Shown here: in pieces, positions 32,925-42,763 of the stretch
Layout: each line of letters opens with the position of its first letter
How positions within the stretch are numbered: the stretch's first letter is position 1
From: Streptococcus sp. oral taxon 431
Lineage (GTDB): Bacteria > Bacillota > Bacilli > Lactobacillales > Streptococcaceae
Reading direction: 5' to 3'
Assembly: GCF_001553685.1 (NCBI RefSeq)
Contig: NZ_CP014264.1
Location: forward strand, 1,558,001-1,622,000
DNA: 64,000 bases
The notes under the pieces: generated by a model
The model's input: the letters and a program-made list of their open reading frames with translations, nothing else
What the model was told of the DNA's origin: nothing
The model's database searches: none
Translations under genes and position numbers: made by a program

Positions 32925-34501
32925 TATTTATCACCCTTGTTACGGATTACAAAACCAGTTTTCTTCTCGCTTGAAGTATTGCGTGGTTTTTTATTATCCT
33001 TACGGTAACGTTTTTCCTTCTCAAAGCGGTCGTTTTTGCGACTGCCTTTTTTGAAGTCATCTCGACGTTCACCACGTCGATTGTCGCGACGGCGATCTCG
33101 ATCGCGACGGTCATCTCCACGACGACCTCCCTTACCTTTGCCACCAAAGCCACCACCAGATGGTTTAAATGGTAAAGGTTTTTCACGTGCAATCTCAACC
33201 TCAGGAAGACTATCTGGGTCTTGAACAGTTAAGCTGAGGATATACATAGCCAATTCTTCTGGGCTGAATTCTGAGGCTAATTGACGAGCATCCTTGCCAA
33301 ACTTCTCAAAGTTGCTACGAATCTCCTCATTCGCAAAATCACGTTCAATTTTCTTAAGAGCTACTTGCTTCTTAGCTTGGAAGGCTTCTTCTGCACTTGC
33401 AGGTTTGAGACCTTTCATACGTTTCTTAGTCAAGTTCTCAATGATTTGTAGATAACCCATTTCATTAGGTGAAACGAAGGTAATAGACTGACCTGACTTA
33501 CCTGCACGACCTGTACGACCGATACGGTGAACATAACTCTCAGGATCTTGTGGGATATCATAGTTGTAAACATGAGTTACACCTGAAATATCCAAACCAC
33601 GAGCAGCCACGTCTGTTGCAACTAAGACATCAAGATTGCCATTTTTAAAATCACGAAGGACACGAAGACGTTTGTTTTGGTCCAAATCTCCATGAATCCC
33701 TTCTGCACGGAAACCACGGATTTTAAGTCCACGAGTTAACTCATCTACACGACGTTTGGTACGACCAAAAACGATTGACAACTCAGGTTGATCAACATCC
33801 ATAAGACGAGTCATGGTGTCGAATTTTTCTTGTTCTTTAACACGGATATAGTACTGGTCTACCAGTTCTGTTGTTAATTCTTTAGCAGCAATCTTCACAT
33901 GCTCAGGTTCTTTCATGAACTGAACACCAATACGTTTGATAGCATCTGGCATAGTTGCTGAAAAGAGCAAGGTTTGACGATTTTCTGGTACACGAGAGAT
34001 GATTGCTTCGATGTCTTCAAGGAATCCCATGTTGAGCATTTCATCTGCTTCGTCAAGGATAAGAGTTTCAATGTCCTGCAATTTCAAGGCCTTGCGTTTA
34101 ATGAGGTCAAGAAGTCGTCCTGGTGTTCCTACTACGATATGAGCTCCTGATTTAAGAGCCTTGATTTGTTTTTCAATACTTGAACCACCATAGACTGAAC
34201 GAACTTTTACACCCTTGCTTCGACCAAAGCGGAAAAGCTCTTCTTGGCTTTGAACAGCCAGTTCACGAGTTGGGGCAATTACCAAAGCTTGGATAGTTGC
34301 TTCTTCTGTACGAATTTTTTCAAGGGTTGGTAAGCCAAAGGCTGCTGTTTTCCCTGTACCAGTCTGTGCTTGACCGATAACATCTTTTCCTTCAAGAGCC
34401 AAAGGAATAGTTTGCTCTTGGATAGGACTTGCTTCTACAAATCCTGCTTTTTCAATTTCTGCTAACAAATCAGCAGAAAGATTAAATTCATTAAATTTCA
34501 C
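32924..34501 (-). CDS. cshA: DEAD-box RNA helicase CshA-like
   Basis: A 525-residue ATP-dependent RNA helicase. Motifs in order: FNLSADLLAEIEKAGF...SPIQEQTIP (Q motif), AQTGTGKTAAF (Walker A), PTRELAVQ, GTPGRLLDL, DEAD, SAT, and in domain 2 VATDVAARGLDI and HRIGRTGRAG. The C-terminal 90 residues are Arg/Lys/Asp/Gly-rich (RRGDDRRDRDRRRDNRR), typical of RNA-binding tails. Such enzymes act in mRNA decay and cold adaptation. The start is GTG (34501). A long leader of about 140 bases precedes it. Confidence 0.93.
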   Translation of the reverse strand: MKFNEFNLSADLLAEIEKAGFVEASPIQEQTIPLALEGKDVIGQAQTGTGKTAAFGLPTLEKIRTEEATIQALVIAPTRELAVQSQEELFRFGRSKGVKVRSVYGGSSIEKQIKALKSGAHIVVGTPGRLLDLIKRKALKLQDIETLILDEADEMLNMGFLEDIEAIISRVPENRQTLLFSATMPDAIKRIGVQFMKEPEHVKIAAKELTTELVDQYYIRVKEQEKFDTMTRLMDVDQPELSIVFGRTKRRVDELTRGLKIRGFRAEGIHGDLDQNKRLRVLRDFKNGNLDVLVATDVAARGLDISGVTHVYNYDIPQDPESYVHRIGRTGRAGKSGQSITFVSPNEMGYLQIIENLTKKRMKGLKPASAEEAFQAKKQVALKKIERDFANEEIRSNFEKFGKDARQLASEFSPEELAMYILSLTVQDPDSLPEVEIAREKPLPFKPSGGGFGGKGKGGRRGDDRRDRDRRRDNRRGERRDDFKKGSRKNDRFEKEKRYRKDNKKPRNTSSEKKTGFVIRNKGDK

Positions 34502-34839
34502 GTTATTCTTCTTTCTAAAGATGGTGCGAAGCCATCCTATAGCGCTTAGTTTATACTTTTCTTGTCATGACGTACTTTCAGTTTTTATGAAAGACCGTGT
34601 TGCTTCTTTTCCACTAAAGAAAAGTACTGCTTTCTTTGCAACTTATCTAGTATAACACAAGAGAGGACCAAAAGATAGTCTAACCACTTGATTAAATCAT
34701 GTAAACGATTTTTCTATTTTTTGAACTTAATTCTCAAAAGCTTCGTGAGACTAATTTAGTCCAATATTTTTTTCCGTAGCAGAATTGTGAAAAAAATTTT
34801 TTCTTATGCTAGAATGAAATCAAACAGGAGGATTTAAAA
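34502..34839. other. Divergent intergenic region: cshA leader and har promoter
   Basis: This 338-base gap holds no gene. On the minus strand TATACT preceded by TGT (near 34650) would start a cshA leader of about 140 bases. The leader can fold into hairpins, for example GATGG / CCATC near 34520-34537 and AAAGAAG-type stems near 34600. On the plus strand TAGAAT (34810-34815, with TG before it) and TTGTGA (34785-34790, 19-base spacer) form the promoter of the oxidoreductase gene. Confidence 0.55.
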
Positions 34840-36156
34840 ATGTTAACATACGATTTAATTGTTATTGGATTTGGTAAGGCAGGTAAAACTCTTGCTGCCA
34901 AACTAGCTTCAGCTGGTAAAAAAGTTGCCCTTATCGAACGCAACAAAGCAATGTACGGTGGAACTTGTATCAACATCGGTTGTATTCCAACTAAAACCTT
35001 GTTAGTTGCTGCAGAAAAGGACTTGTCATTTGACGAGGTTATGGCAACAAAAAATACGATTACCAGCCGCCTCAATGGTAAAAACTATGCTACGATCGCT
35101 GGTACTGGAGTTGATATCATTGATGCCGAAGCCCACTTTGTTTCAAACAAGGTAATCGAAATTCAAGCTGGAGATGAAAAACAAGAACTAACTGCTGAAA
35201 CTATCGTTATCAATACTGGTGCTGTTTCAAACGTTTTGCCAATTCCAGGTCTTGCAACTAGTAAGAATGTCTTTGACTCAACAGGCATCCAAAACTTGGA
35301 ACAATTGCCAGAAAAACTTGGAATTCTTGGTGGTGGAAATATCGGTCTTGAGTTTGCTGGTCTCTACAATAAACTCGGAAGCAAGGTAACAGTCTTAGAT
35401 GCAATGGACACCTTCTTACCTCGTGCAGAACCTTCCATCGCAGCTCTTGCTAAACAATACATGGAAGAAGACGGCATCGAATTACTTCAAAACATCCATA
35501 CTACTGAAATCAAAAACGATGGTGACCAAGTTCTTGTTGTGACTGAAAATGAAACCTATCGTTTCGATGCCCTTCTCTATGCAACAGGACGTAAACCAAA
35601 TGTTGAACCACTTCAACTTGAAAATACAGATATTGAACTAACTGAACGTGGTGCGATTAAGGTGGACAAACACTGTCAAACAAACGTTCCTGGTGTCTTT
35701 GCAGTTGGAGATGTCAATGGTGGACTTCAATTCACTTACATTTCACTTGATGACTTCCGTGTTGTCTACAGCTACCTTGCTGGTGATGGCAGCTACACAC
35801 TTGAAAACCGTCTCAATGTTCCAAACACCATGTTCATCACACCTGCACTTTCACAAGTTGGTTTGACTGAAAGCCAAGCAGCTGATTTGAAACTTCCATA
35901 CGCTGTCAAGGAAATCCCTGTTGCTGCTATGCCTCGTGGTCATGTAAATGGTGACCTTCGTGGAGCTTTCAAAGCTGTGGTTAATACTGAAACCAAAGAA
36001 ATTCTCGGTGCAACTATCTTCTCTGAAGGATCACAAGAAATCATCAACATTATTACTGTTGCTATGGACAACAAAATCCCATACACTTACTTCACAAAAC
36101 AAATCTTCACTCACCCAACCTTGGCTGAGAACTTGAATGACTTGTTTGCGATTTAA
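34840..36156 (+). CDS. har: Flavoprotein disulfide reductase, Har/RclA type
   Basis: A 438-residue FAD- and NAD(P)H-dependent pyridine nucleotide-disulfide oxidoreductase. DLIVIGFGKAGKTLAAKLA binds FAD, the redox pair is in GGTCINIGCIPTKT, LGILGGGNIGLEFAGLYNKLG binds NAD(P)H, and PGVFAVGDVNGGLQFTYIS ends the second FAD motif. The dimerisation domain is complete. It matches the pneumococcal protein described as hypothiocyanous acid reductase, which detoxifies the salivary oxidant HOSCN, and is related to RclA. It starts ATG behind AGGAGG. Family is certain; the specific substrate is inferred from orthology. Confidence 0.87.
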   Translation: MLTYDLIVIGFGKAGKTLAAKLASAGKKVALIERNKAMYGGTCINIGCIPTKTLLVAAEKDLSFDEVMATKNTITSRLNGKNYATIAGTGVDIIDAEAHFVSNKVIEIQAGDEKQELTAETIVINTGAVSNVLPIPGLATSKNVFDSTGIQNLEQLPEKLGILGGGNIGLEFAGLYNKLGSKVTVLDAMDTFLPRAEPSIAALAKQYMEEDGIELLQNIHTTEIKNDGDQVLVVTENETYRFDALLYATGRKPNVEPLQLENTDIELTERGAIKVDKHCQTNVPGVFAVGDVNGGLQFTYISLDDFRVVYSYLAGDGSYTLENRLNVPNTMFITPALSQVGLTESQAADLKLPYAVKEIPVAAMPRGHVNGDLRGAFKAVVNTETKEILGATIFSEGSQEIINIITVAMDNKIPYTYFTKQIFTHPTLAENLNDLFAI

Positions 36157-36177
36157 GTTGAAATTTCATCGCATCAA

Positions 36178-36205
36178 ACAGCCCTCCTTGGGCTGTTTTT
36201 CTTTT
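36178..36205 (+). terminator. Terminator of har
   Basis: ACAGCCC / GGGCTGT 7-bp stem with a 5-base loop and a T5 run. It separates har from murT, which therefore needs its own promoter. Confidence 0.85.
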
Positions 36206-36239
36206 TCTAAAATCTCAAATCTGTCTTTTTCAGCTTTTA

Positions 36240-36255
36240 TGATATAATAGAAACA
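36240..36255 (+). promoter_or_regulatory. Extended -10 promoter abutting murT
   Basis: TGA then TATAAT (36243-36248). The murT ATG at 36255 is the seventh base after the -10. No ribosome-binding site fits between, so the mRNA is probably leaderless. Confidence 0.65.
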
Positions 36256-37598
36256 TGAAATTAAAAACTACTTTGGGTCTTCTTGCTGGGCGTTCTTCTC
36301 ATTTTATTTTGAGTCGTCTTGGACGTGGAAGTACGCTCCCTGGAAAACTTGCCCTTCAATTTGATAAAGATATTTTACAACATTTAGCGAAGAACTACGA
36401 GATTGTTGTAGTAACTGGTACCAATGGAAAAACCTTGACGACCGCTCTCACTGTTGGTATCCTAAAGGAAATTTATGGTCAAGTTTTGACCAATCCAAGT
36501 GGTGCCAACATGATCACAGGGATTACAACTACCTTTTTGACTGCAAAATCTTCAAAAACTGGAAAAAATATTGCCGTTCTAGAAATCGACGAAGCCAGTC
36601 TATCTCGTATCTGTGACTATATCCAGCCTAGCCTTTTCGTCATCACCAATATCTTCCGTGACCAAATGGACCGCTACGGTGAGATCTATACGACCTACAA
36701 CATGATTTTGGACGCTATTCGAAAAGTTCCTACTGCTACTGTTCTGCTGAATGGTGACAGTCCTCTTTTCTACAAACCTACAATTCCAAATCCTGTTCAG
36801 TATTTTGGTTTTGATCTAGAAAAAGGTCCAGCAAAGCTTGCTCACTACAATACTGAAGGTATCCTCTGCCCTGAATGTCAAAGTATTTTGAAATATGAGC
36901 TAAATACATATGCCAACTTAGGAGCTTATATCTGCGAAAACTGTGGATGTAAACGTCCTGACTTGGACTACCGTCTGACAGAATTGGTTGAGTTAACCAA
37001 CAATCGTTCTCGCTTCGTTATCGATGGTCAGGAATATGGTATTCAAATCGGTGGTCTCTACAACATCTACAATGCTCTGGCTGCAGTTGCTATCGCCCGT
37101 TACCTAGGCGCTGATTCTCAACTGATCAAACAAGGTTTTGACAAGAGTCGAGCTGTTTTTGGACGCCAAGAAACATTCCATATCGGTGACAAGGAATGCA
37201 CACTGGTTCTCATCAAGAATCCTGTTGGTGCTACCCAAGCTATTGAAATGATAAAACTAGCTCCTTATCCATTTATTCTATCTGTTCTCCTCAATGCGAA
37301 TTATGCAGACGGGATTGATACCAGCTGGATTTGGGATGCTGATTTTGAACAAATTACTGAGATGGATATCCCAGAAATCAACGCCGGTGGCGTTCGTCAT
37401 TCTGAAATTGCTCGTCGTCTTCGAGTAACTGGTTATCCAGCTGATAAAATCACTGAAACAAGCAGTCTGGAACAAGTTCTTAAAACGATTGAAGCTCAAG
37501 ACTGCAAGCATGCTTATATCCTTGCGACTTATACGGCCATGCTGGAATTCCGAGAATTACTAGCCAATCGTCAGCTTGTTAGAAAGGAGATGAATTAA
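36255..37598 (+). CDS. murT: Lipid II isoglutaminyl synthase, MurT subunit
   Basis: A 447-residue Mur-ligase-like enzyme that, with GatD, amidates D-Glu of lipid II to D-isoglutamine, a step needed for crosslinking in streptococci. Visible: the P-loop [12 protein letters not shown], a zinc ribbon with four Cys (CPECQ ... CENCGC, about residues 205-232) that distinguishes MurT from MurE/F, and the C-terminal DUF1727 domain with [10 protein letters not shown] holding the conserved Asp. Its TAA overlaps the gatD ATG (TAATG). Only six bases separate its start from the -10. Confidence 0.95.
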   Translation: MKLKTTLGLLAGRSSHFILSRLGRGSTLPGKLALQFDKDILQHLAKNYEIVVVTGTNGKTLTTALTVGILKEIYGQVLTNPSGANMITGITTTFLTAKSSKTGKNIAVLEIDEASLSRICDYIQPSLFVITNIFRDQMDRYGEIYTTYNMILDAIRKVPTATVLLNGDSPLFYKPTIPNPVQYFGFDLEKGPAKLAHYNTEGILCPECQSILKYELNTYANLGAYICENCGCKRPDLDYRLTELVELTNNRSRFVIDGQEYGIQIGGLYNIYNALAAVAIARYLGADSQLIKQGFDKSRAVFGRQETFHIGDKECTLVLIKNPVGATQAIEMIKLAPYPFILSVLLNANYADGIDTSWIWDADFEQITEMDIPEINAGGVRHSEIARRLRVTGYPADKITETSSLEQVLKTIEAQDCKHAYILATYTAMLEFRELLANRQLVRKEMN

Positions 37599-38380
37599 TG
37601 GTTTATACTTCACTTTCCTCAAAAGACGGCAACTATCCTTACCAGCTAAATATCGCCCACCTCTATGGTAACCTCATGAATACCTACGGAGATAACGGGA
37701 ATATCCTTATGCTCAAGTACGTAGCTGAAAAACTTGGGGCCCATGTAACAGTTGATATCGTTTCACTTCATGATGATTTCGATGAAAATCATTACGATAT
37801 CGCCTTTTTCGGTGGTGGCCAAGACTTTGAACAAAGTATCATTGCTGGTGATTTGCCTGCAAAAAAAGAAAGCATTAACAACTTTATCCAAAATGATGGT
37901 GTCGTCCTTGCTATCTGTGGTGGTTTCCAACTATTGGGTCAGTATTATATTGAAGCTTCCGGAAGACGCATAGAAGGTCTAGGTGTCATGGGACACTATA
38001 CCCTTAATCAAACCAACAACCGCTTTATCGGTGACATTAAGATTCATAATGAAGAGTTTAATGAAACTTATTATGGATTTGAAAATCACCAAGGCCGCAC
38101 CTTCCTCTCAGATGACCAAAAACCACTCGGCCAGGTTGTCTATGGAAATGGCAACAACGAAGAAAAGGTCGGTGAAGGTGTTCACTATAAAAATGTTTTC
38201 GGTTCTTATTTCCACGGGCCTATCCTATCTCGTAATGCCAACCTTGCCTATCGTTTGGTCACTACTGCCCTCAAGAAAAAATACGGTCAGGACATCGTCC
38301 TTCCAGCTTATGAGGATATTCTGAGCCAAGAAGTCGCTGAAGAATACAGCGATGTGAAAAGCAAGGCAGAATTTAACTAA
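37598..38380 (+). CDS. gatD: Lipid II isoglutaminyl synthase, GatD glutamine amidotransferase subunit
   Basis: A 260-residue class I glutamine amidotransferase (CobB/CobQ-like) that provides ammonia to MurT. The nucleophile Cys is in [15 protein letters not shown]; the catalytic His is in [30 protein letters not shown] is the typical N terminus. It overlaps murT by one base, so the two subunits are made together. The operon ends in a strong terminator. Confidence 0.95.
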   Translation: MVYTSLSSKDGNYPYQLNIAHLYGNLMNTYGDNGNILMLKYVAEKLGAHVTVDIVSLHDDFDENHYDIAFFGGGQDFEQSIIAGDLPAKKESINNFIQNDGVVLAICGGFQLLGQYYIEASGRRIEGLGVMGHYTLNQTNNRFIGDIKIHNEEFNETYYGFENHQGRTFLSDDQKPLGQVVYGNGNNEEKVGEGVHYKNVFGSYFHGPILSRNANLAYRLVTTALKKKYGQDIVLPAYEDILSQEVAEEYSDVKSKAEFN

Positions 38381-38388
38381 ACTTCCAT

Positions 38389-38421
38389 TTCCAACATGCT
38401 ATTAGCTGTTGGAATTTTTTT
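38389..38421 (+). terminator. Terminator of murT-gatD
   Basis: TTCCAACA / TGTTGGAA 8-bp stem, 10-base loop, then seven T. Confidence 0.88.
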
Positions 38422-38495
38422 AGGCTCTTTTCCCCTTCTCCCTTGCATTTTCTACTAATTTTTGCAAAAATAGAGGGGTAGAAAGAAGGTAGCAT

Positions 38496-39578
38496 ATGTC
38501 TAAATTACAACAAATCTTAACTTATCTTGAATCAGAAAAGCTAGACGTCGCTGTCGTATCTGACCCCGTCACTATTAATTACCTCACTGGCTTTTACAGT
38601 GATCCACACGAACGTCAAATGTTCCTTTTTGTCCTTGCAGATCAGGAACCGCTTCTCTTCGTTCCAGCACTTGAGGTTGAACGTGCGACTAGCACTGTCT
38701 CTTTCCCAGTAGTGGGCTACGTGGACTCTGAAAATCCTTGGAAGAAGATCCAAAACGCCTTGCCACAGCTTGATTTCAAACGTGTAGCAGTTGAGTTTGA
38801 CAATCTCATCTTGACTAAATACCACGGTTTGAAAACTGTCTTTGAAAGTGCTGAGTTTGAGAACTTAACTCCATTGATCCAACGCATGCGCTTGATCAAA
38901 TCAGCAGATGAAGTGCAAAAGATGATGGTTGCAGGTGTCTATGCTGATAAGTCTGTCAAGGTTGGTTTTGACAATATCTCTCTTGATAATACGGAAACAG
39001 ATATCATCGCGCAGATTGACTTTACTATGAAACGTGAAGGTTATGAAATGAGCTTTGACACCATGGTCTTAACAGGAGATAACGCTGCAAATCCGCATGG
39101 TATCCCTGGAGCTAACAAGGTTGAAAAAGATGCCCTTCTCCTCTTTGACCTCGGAGTTATGGTCAACGGCTATGCATCAGATATGACTCGTACAGTCGCT
39201 GTTGGTAAACCTGACCAGTTCAAGAAGGATATCTACAACCTAACTCTTGAGGCCCAACAAGCAGCTCTTGACTTTATCAAACCTGGCGTAACAGCCCATG
39301 AGGTTGACCGTGCAGCTCGTGAAGTGATTGAAAAAGCTGGCTACGGTGAGTACTTCAACCACCGTCTCGGTCATGGGATCGGTATGGATGTCCACGAATT
39401 CCCATCTATCATGGAAGGAAACGACATGGTCATCGAAGAAGGCATGTGCTTCTCAGTTGAACCTGGTATCTACATTCCTGGTAAAGTTGGTGTCCGCATC
39501 GAAGATTGTGGTGTTGTAACTAAGGATGGCTTCGACCTCTTTACAAGTACCAGCAAAGATTTGCTTTATTTTGATTAA
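38496..39578 (+). CDS. pepQ: Xaa-Pro dipeptidase PepQ
   Basis: A 360-residue M24-family metallopeptidase that hydrolyses X-Pro dipeptides in the cytoplasm. The N-terminal creatinase-like domain begins MSKLQQILTYLESEKLDVAVV. The C-terminal pita-bread domain has the metal ligands: LLFDLGVMVNGYASDMTRTV (two Asp), HRLGHGIGMDVHEFP (His), FSVEPGIYI (Glu) and VRIEDCGVV (Glu). It stands alone with an AAGGT ribosome site. In related genomes ccpA lies divergent to pepQ, but here a GNAT gene is convergent. Confidence 0.93.
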   Translation: MSKLQQILTYLESEKLDVAVVSDPVTINYLTGFYSDPHERQMFLFVLADQEPLLFVPALEVERATSTVSFPVVGYVDSENPWKKIQNALPQLDFKRVAVEFDNLILTKYHGLKTVFESAEFENLTPLIQRMRLIKSADEVQKMMVAGVYADKSVKVGFDNISLDNTETDIIAQIDFTMKREGYEMSFDTMVLTGDNAANPHGIPGANKVEKDALLLFDLGVMVNGYASDMTRTVAVGKPDQFKKDIYNLTLEAQQAALDFIKPGVTAHEVDRAAREVIEKAGYGEYFNHRLGHGIGMDVHEFPSIMEGNDMVIEEGMCFSVEPGIYIPGKVGVRIEDCGVVTKDGFDLFTSTSKDLLYFD

Positions 39579-39591
39579 AAAGTATATTATA

Positions 39592-39633
39592 AAAAATAAG
39601 ATGGAAAAGTTATTCTTTTCCATCTTATTTTTT
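39592..39633. terminator. Bidirectional terminator between pepQ and a GNAT gene
   Basis: A 16-bp or longer AT-rich stem, AAAATAAGATGGAAAAG with its near-perfect complement, with a 5-base loop and T/A runs on both sides. Confidence 0.9.
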
Positions 39634-40167
39634 GATTTGATAATAAATTTTATCAGCTATATAATCTTTTCGTTCAACTGCATTTGGAATCGTCTTCCAA
39701 AAAGTCATACCCACCTTTTCCATAACACGACCAGATGCTGGGTTTAGACTTACATAGCAAGCATCAACCTCTTCAAATCCAATCTCATCTAGACAGTATG
39801 ATAAAACTGCCTTCAAAGCTTCTGTTATGAGTCCTCGTCCCCAGTAGTCCATCCCTAAGATATATCCAATCTCACAGCTAGAGTTTTCTTCATCCACACT
39901 GACCAGACTAATATCTCCAATGACATAGTCTGGATTTTCTTTGAGACAAATGGCCCATTTGTAATAGTTAGGATTGTCATAGGATGCTACCCAATTGCCA
40001 ATAGAGTTTCGAGTCTGTTCGATATTCAGGTGTGGATTCCAAGTCACATAAGTTAGATTTTCTGAGCGTGAAGCCCAATTATCAAACATGGCTCGAGCAT
40101 CACCTTCCACAAATCTCCTCAAGATCAATCGTTCAGTTTCTATAGTTTGTGTACCTAGTGCTTTCAT
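39625..40167 (-). CDS. GNAT acetyltransferase, RimJ/RimL-like
   Basis: A 180-residue GNAT enzyme of the RimJ/RimL ribosomal-protein acetyltransferase type. IETERLILRRFVEGDARAMFDN is the typical start, YVIGDISLVSVDEENSSCEIGYIL the central strand pair, YWGRGLITEALKAVLSYC the acetyl-CoA loop, and NPASGRVMEKVGMTF the end motif. Substrate unknown; these enzymes modify protein N-termini or small molecules. Its upstream region is the hairpin array described separately. Confidence 0.88.
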   Translation of the reverse strand: MKALGTQTIETERLILRRFVEGDARAMFDNWASRSENLTYVTWNPHLNIEQTRNSIGNWVASYDNPNYYKWAICLKENPDYVIGDISLVSVDEENSSCEIGYILGMDYWGRGLITEALKAVLSYCLDEIGFEEVDACYVSLNPASGRVMEKVGMTFWKTIPNAVERKDYIADKIYYQIKK

Positions 40168-40202
40168 AATCGTAACTCGCTTTCTATTTGAATGTTCAAG
40201 CT

Positions 40203-40378
40203 AAGAAGGTCCACTGGACCTTCTTCTCTTTCTCATTTCTAGATGAGAGGGTAAAAAGGTCCACTGGACTCTCCTCGCTTTTCTATTTTCAGGCTCGGGG
40301 TAAAAACCTCCCCCAGAGGTTATTCTTGCTTTCTAATTTCTAGGCAAGAAGGTAAAAAGGTCCCCCGGACCTTTTTAC
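40203..40378. repeat. Tandem array of hairpins, period about 50 bp
   Basis: Between nadE and a GNAT gene, four short hairpins begin at 40206, 40256, 40305 and 40357 (periods 50, 49, 52). Three are GGTCC-loop-GGAC(C) and one is AACCTC / GAGGTT. Each is preceded by GGTAAA or GTAAA (copies 2-4). Between them lie second hairpins with different stems but a similar loop: TCTCAT / ATGAGA around TTCTAG, an imperfect one in the middle, and TTCTTGC / GCAAGAA around a TTTCTAATTTCTA loop. The last hairpin overlaps the nadE stop and acts as its terminator. Confidence 0.75.
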
Positions 40379-41199
40379 TCCCAAAACGTATCAAACACTG
40401 TGATTGGTAGATGGCGTTTGTGTTGGCCTTTGTGCCACCATTTTTCAATGGTTGCTTGGGCTTCTGGGCTGACTTGTTTACCTTCGAGGTAGTCATCAAT
40501 TTCTGCGTAAGTAACTCCTAATGCTACTTCGTCTGCAATACCTGGTTTTTCTTCTTCCAAATCTGCTGTTGGGATTTTTTCATAGAGGGCTGGATCAGCT
40601 CCAAGCTCCTTCAAAAGTTGTTTTCCTTGGCGTTTATTGAGGCGATAAAGTGGGAGAATATCTGCACCACCGTCACCAAATTTGGTAAAGAAACCTGTGA
40701 TATTTTCCGCAGCATGGTCAGTCCCGATAACTGCTCCACTATGAGCTCCTGCGAGTGCATATTGGGCAATCATACGACTACGAGCCTTGATATTTCCCTT
40801 GTTAAAATCTGAAACAGGACTGCCTGTTGCTTCCACTGCTGTTGTCATAGCATCAGCAGATTCCTTGATATTAACGACCAAGCTCACATCTGGTCGGATA
40901 AAAGCTAGTGCTTTTTGCGCATCATCCTCGTCAGCTTGCACTCCATACGGCAGGCGAACAGCGATAAATTTATAAGAATCATCTCCAGTTTCTGCTCGCA
41001 TTTCTTCCATAGCTAGTTGGGCAAGGCGACCAGCTAAAGTCGAGTCTTGACCACCAGAAATGCCCAATACAAAACTTTTAAGGAAGGGATGCTTTTTTAG
41101 ATATCGCTTTAAAAAATCAACAGAACGACGAATTTCCTCCTGTGGATCAATCACAGGTTTTACTCCTAATTGTTGAATAATACTTTCTTGTAAGGTCAT
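40375..41199 (-). CDS. nadE: NAD+ synthetase, ammonia-dependent
   Basis: A 274-residue NadE that amidates nicotinic acid adenine dinucleotide to NAD+. The ATP pyrophosphatase P-loop is [50 protein letters not shown] and the C-terminal [18 protein letters not shown] are diagnostic. It lacks a glutaminase domain, so it uses free ammonia. It overlaps pncB by 4 bases (ATGA), so the last two salvage enzymes are co-translated. A hairpin covers its stop codon. Confidence 0.96.
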   Translation of the reverse strand: MTLQESIIQQLGVKPVIDPQEEIRRSVDFLKRYLKKHPFLKSFVLGISGGQDSTLAGRLAQLAMEEMRAETGDDSYKFIAVRLPYGVQADEDDAQKALAFIRPDVSLVVNIKESADAMTTAVEATGSPVSDFNKGNIKARSRMIAQYALAGAHSGAVIGTDHAAENITGFFTKFGDGGADILPLYRLNKRQGKQLLKELGADPALYEKIPTADLEEEKPGIADEVALGVTYAEIDDYLEGKQVSPEAQATIEKWWHKGQHKRHLPITVFDTFWE

Positions 41200-42656
41200 T
41201 CTTCTTCTCCTTCACCTAGAGCTTCCTTACGCATTTTATCAATCAAGTCCATCTTATCTTGCCATACATCACGAGCCAAGTCGACAGGATAATGTTGTGG
41301 GTTAAGAACACGTTTGTATTCGTCCCAAAGCTTGTCAAATTCCTTACGAGCATAGGCTTGAATTTCAGGTAAACTTGGTAAATCATAGACTAGCTTACCT
41401 TCCTTGAAAATGTCTACCAAGAGAGGAACAGCATCAAAATTACGGACAGTTTTCTTGATGTAAGTATAGGTCGGATGGAACATCTTAATCTCTGTCATAC
41501 TAGTAACATCTACACCATCGTATGTAATGTAGTCACCTTCAGACTTGCCTTTTTCACGGCTGGTGATGCGCCAAACTTGTTTCTTACCTGGTGTTGAAAC
41601 CTTCTCTGCATTGTTTGAAAGTTTAATTGTATTGCGCATATGACCATTCTCATCTTCGATGGCAACAACCTTATATACTGCCCCAAGTGCTGGTTGGTCG
41701 TAGGCTGTGATGAGCTTAGTTCCTACACCCCAGACATCAATCTTAGCTTTTTGCATCTTGAGGTTAAGAATGGTATTTTCATCAAGGTCATTTGATGCGT
41801 AAATCTTAGCATCAGTAAATCCTGCCTCGTCCAGTTGTTGACGAACTTTTTTAGAAATATAGGCGATATCTCCAGAGTCAATACGAACACCAAGAAAATT
41901 AATCTTGTCACCAAGTTCACGCGCAACCTGAATTGCTGCTGGAACACCGATCCGAAGAGTATCGTAGGTATCCACTAGGAAGACACAGTTTTTGTGAGTT
42001 GAGGCATATGCCTTGAAAGCCTGATAATCATTGCCATAAACTTGAACTAAAGCATGAGCATGAGTCCCTAAAACCGGAATTCCAAAGAGCTTACCAGCAC
42101 GTACATTACTAGTTCCATTGGCACCACCAATGACAGCGGCACGAGTTCCCCAGATAGCTGCATCCATCTCTTGCGCACGACGTGTACCAAACTCCATCAA
42201 AGGTTCATCTTCAATGACTGAACGAATACGAGCAGCCTTGGTCGCAATCAAGGTTTGAAAGTTGACGATATTTAAAAGTGCTGTTTCAACCAACTGACAC
42301 TGCGCCAAAGGTCCTTCCACTTGAACAATCGGTTCATTAGCAAATACTAAGTCCCCTTCCTGAGCAGAACGTACCGTCAACTCCAACTTGAGACTACGCA
42401 GATATTCCAAGAAGGCGCCATGATAACCAAGTGATTCCAAATAAGCTATATCGCTATCTGAGAAACGCAAGTTTTCAAGGTATTTTACAATTCGTTCCAA
42501 ACCTGCAAATACAGCATAACCATTTTTAAACGGTTGTTGGCGGAAATAAACTTCAAAAACTGCTTTCTTGTTATGAATTCCTTGGTCGAAGTAAACCTGC
42601 ATCATGTTAATCTGATACAAATCTGTGTGCAATGTTAAACTGTCATCTGGGTACAT
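41196..42656 (-). CDS. pncB: Nicotinate phosphoribosyltransferase
   Basis: A 486-residue enzyme converting nicotinate and PRPP to nicotinate mononucleotide, the entry to the Preiss-Handler NAD salvage pathway. [18 protein letters not shown] is the usual start; [30 protein letters not shown] carries the phosphoryl and PRPP contacts, and GVRIDSGDI and GVGTKLIT are later family motifs. It is the first gene of pncB-nadE. A promoter with an overlapping dyad lies upstream. Confidence 0.95.
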   Translation of the reverse strand: MYPDDSLTLHTDLYQINMMQVYFDQGIHNKKAVFEVYFRQQPFKNGYAVFAGLERIVKYLENLRFSDSDIAYLESLGYHGAFLEYLRSLKLELTVRSAQEGDLVFANEPIVQVEGPLAQCQLVETALLNIVNFQTLIATKAARIRSVIEDEPLMEFGTRRAQEMDAAIWGTRAAVIGGANGTSNVRAGKLFGIPVLGTHAHALVQVYGNDYQAFKAYASTHKNCVFLVDTYDTLRIGVPAAIQVARELGDKINFLGVRIDSGDIAYISKKVRQQLDEAGFTDAKIYASNDLDENTILNLKMQKAKIDVWGVGTKLITAYDQPALGAVYKVVAIEDENGHMRNTIKLSNNAEKVSTPGKKQVWRITSREKGKSEGDYITYDGVDVTSMTEIKMFHPTYTYIKKTVRNFDAVPLLVDIFKEGKLVYDLPSLPEIQAYARKEFDKLWDEYKRVLNPQHYPVDLARDVWQDKMDLIDKMRKEALGEGEEE

Positions 42657-42722
42657 ATACTGTCCTTCTTCCTTATTTGTAAAAAGATGAAAATGTTTCT
42701 TCTTTTCTCATAAATTAGTACT

Positions 42723-42753
42723 ATTATAACACATTTTATCGATATTGATAAAA
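42723..42753 (-). promoter_or_regulatory. pncB promoter with dyad over the -35
   Basis: Minus strand: TTATCA (complement of 42746-42751), 17 bases, TGT, TATAAT (complement of 42723-42728). The palindrome TTTTATC (42734-42740) / GATAAAA (42747-42753) overlaps the -35. It does not look like the NiaR operator as I know it, so the regulator is open. Confidence 0.6.
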
Positions 42754-42763
42754 AGCTAACAAG

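Noticed and set aside
32855..32977. A 40-residue hydrophobic frame (MKLFLTLGLLIYK...) inside the sRNA candidate, which might be a type I toxin
   Set aside because: No ribosome-binding site precedes its ATG and the frame runs through the terminator hairpin into the cshA gene, so translation is unlikely.
33036..33224. Open frame rich in Arg/Pro/Ser on the strand opposite cshA
   Set aside because: It is the complement of the Arg/Asp/Gly repeats of the helicase tail, not an independent gene.
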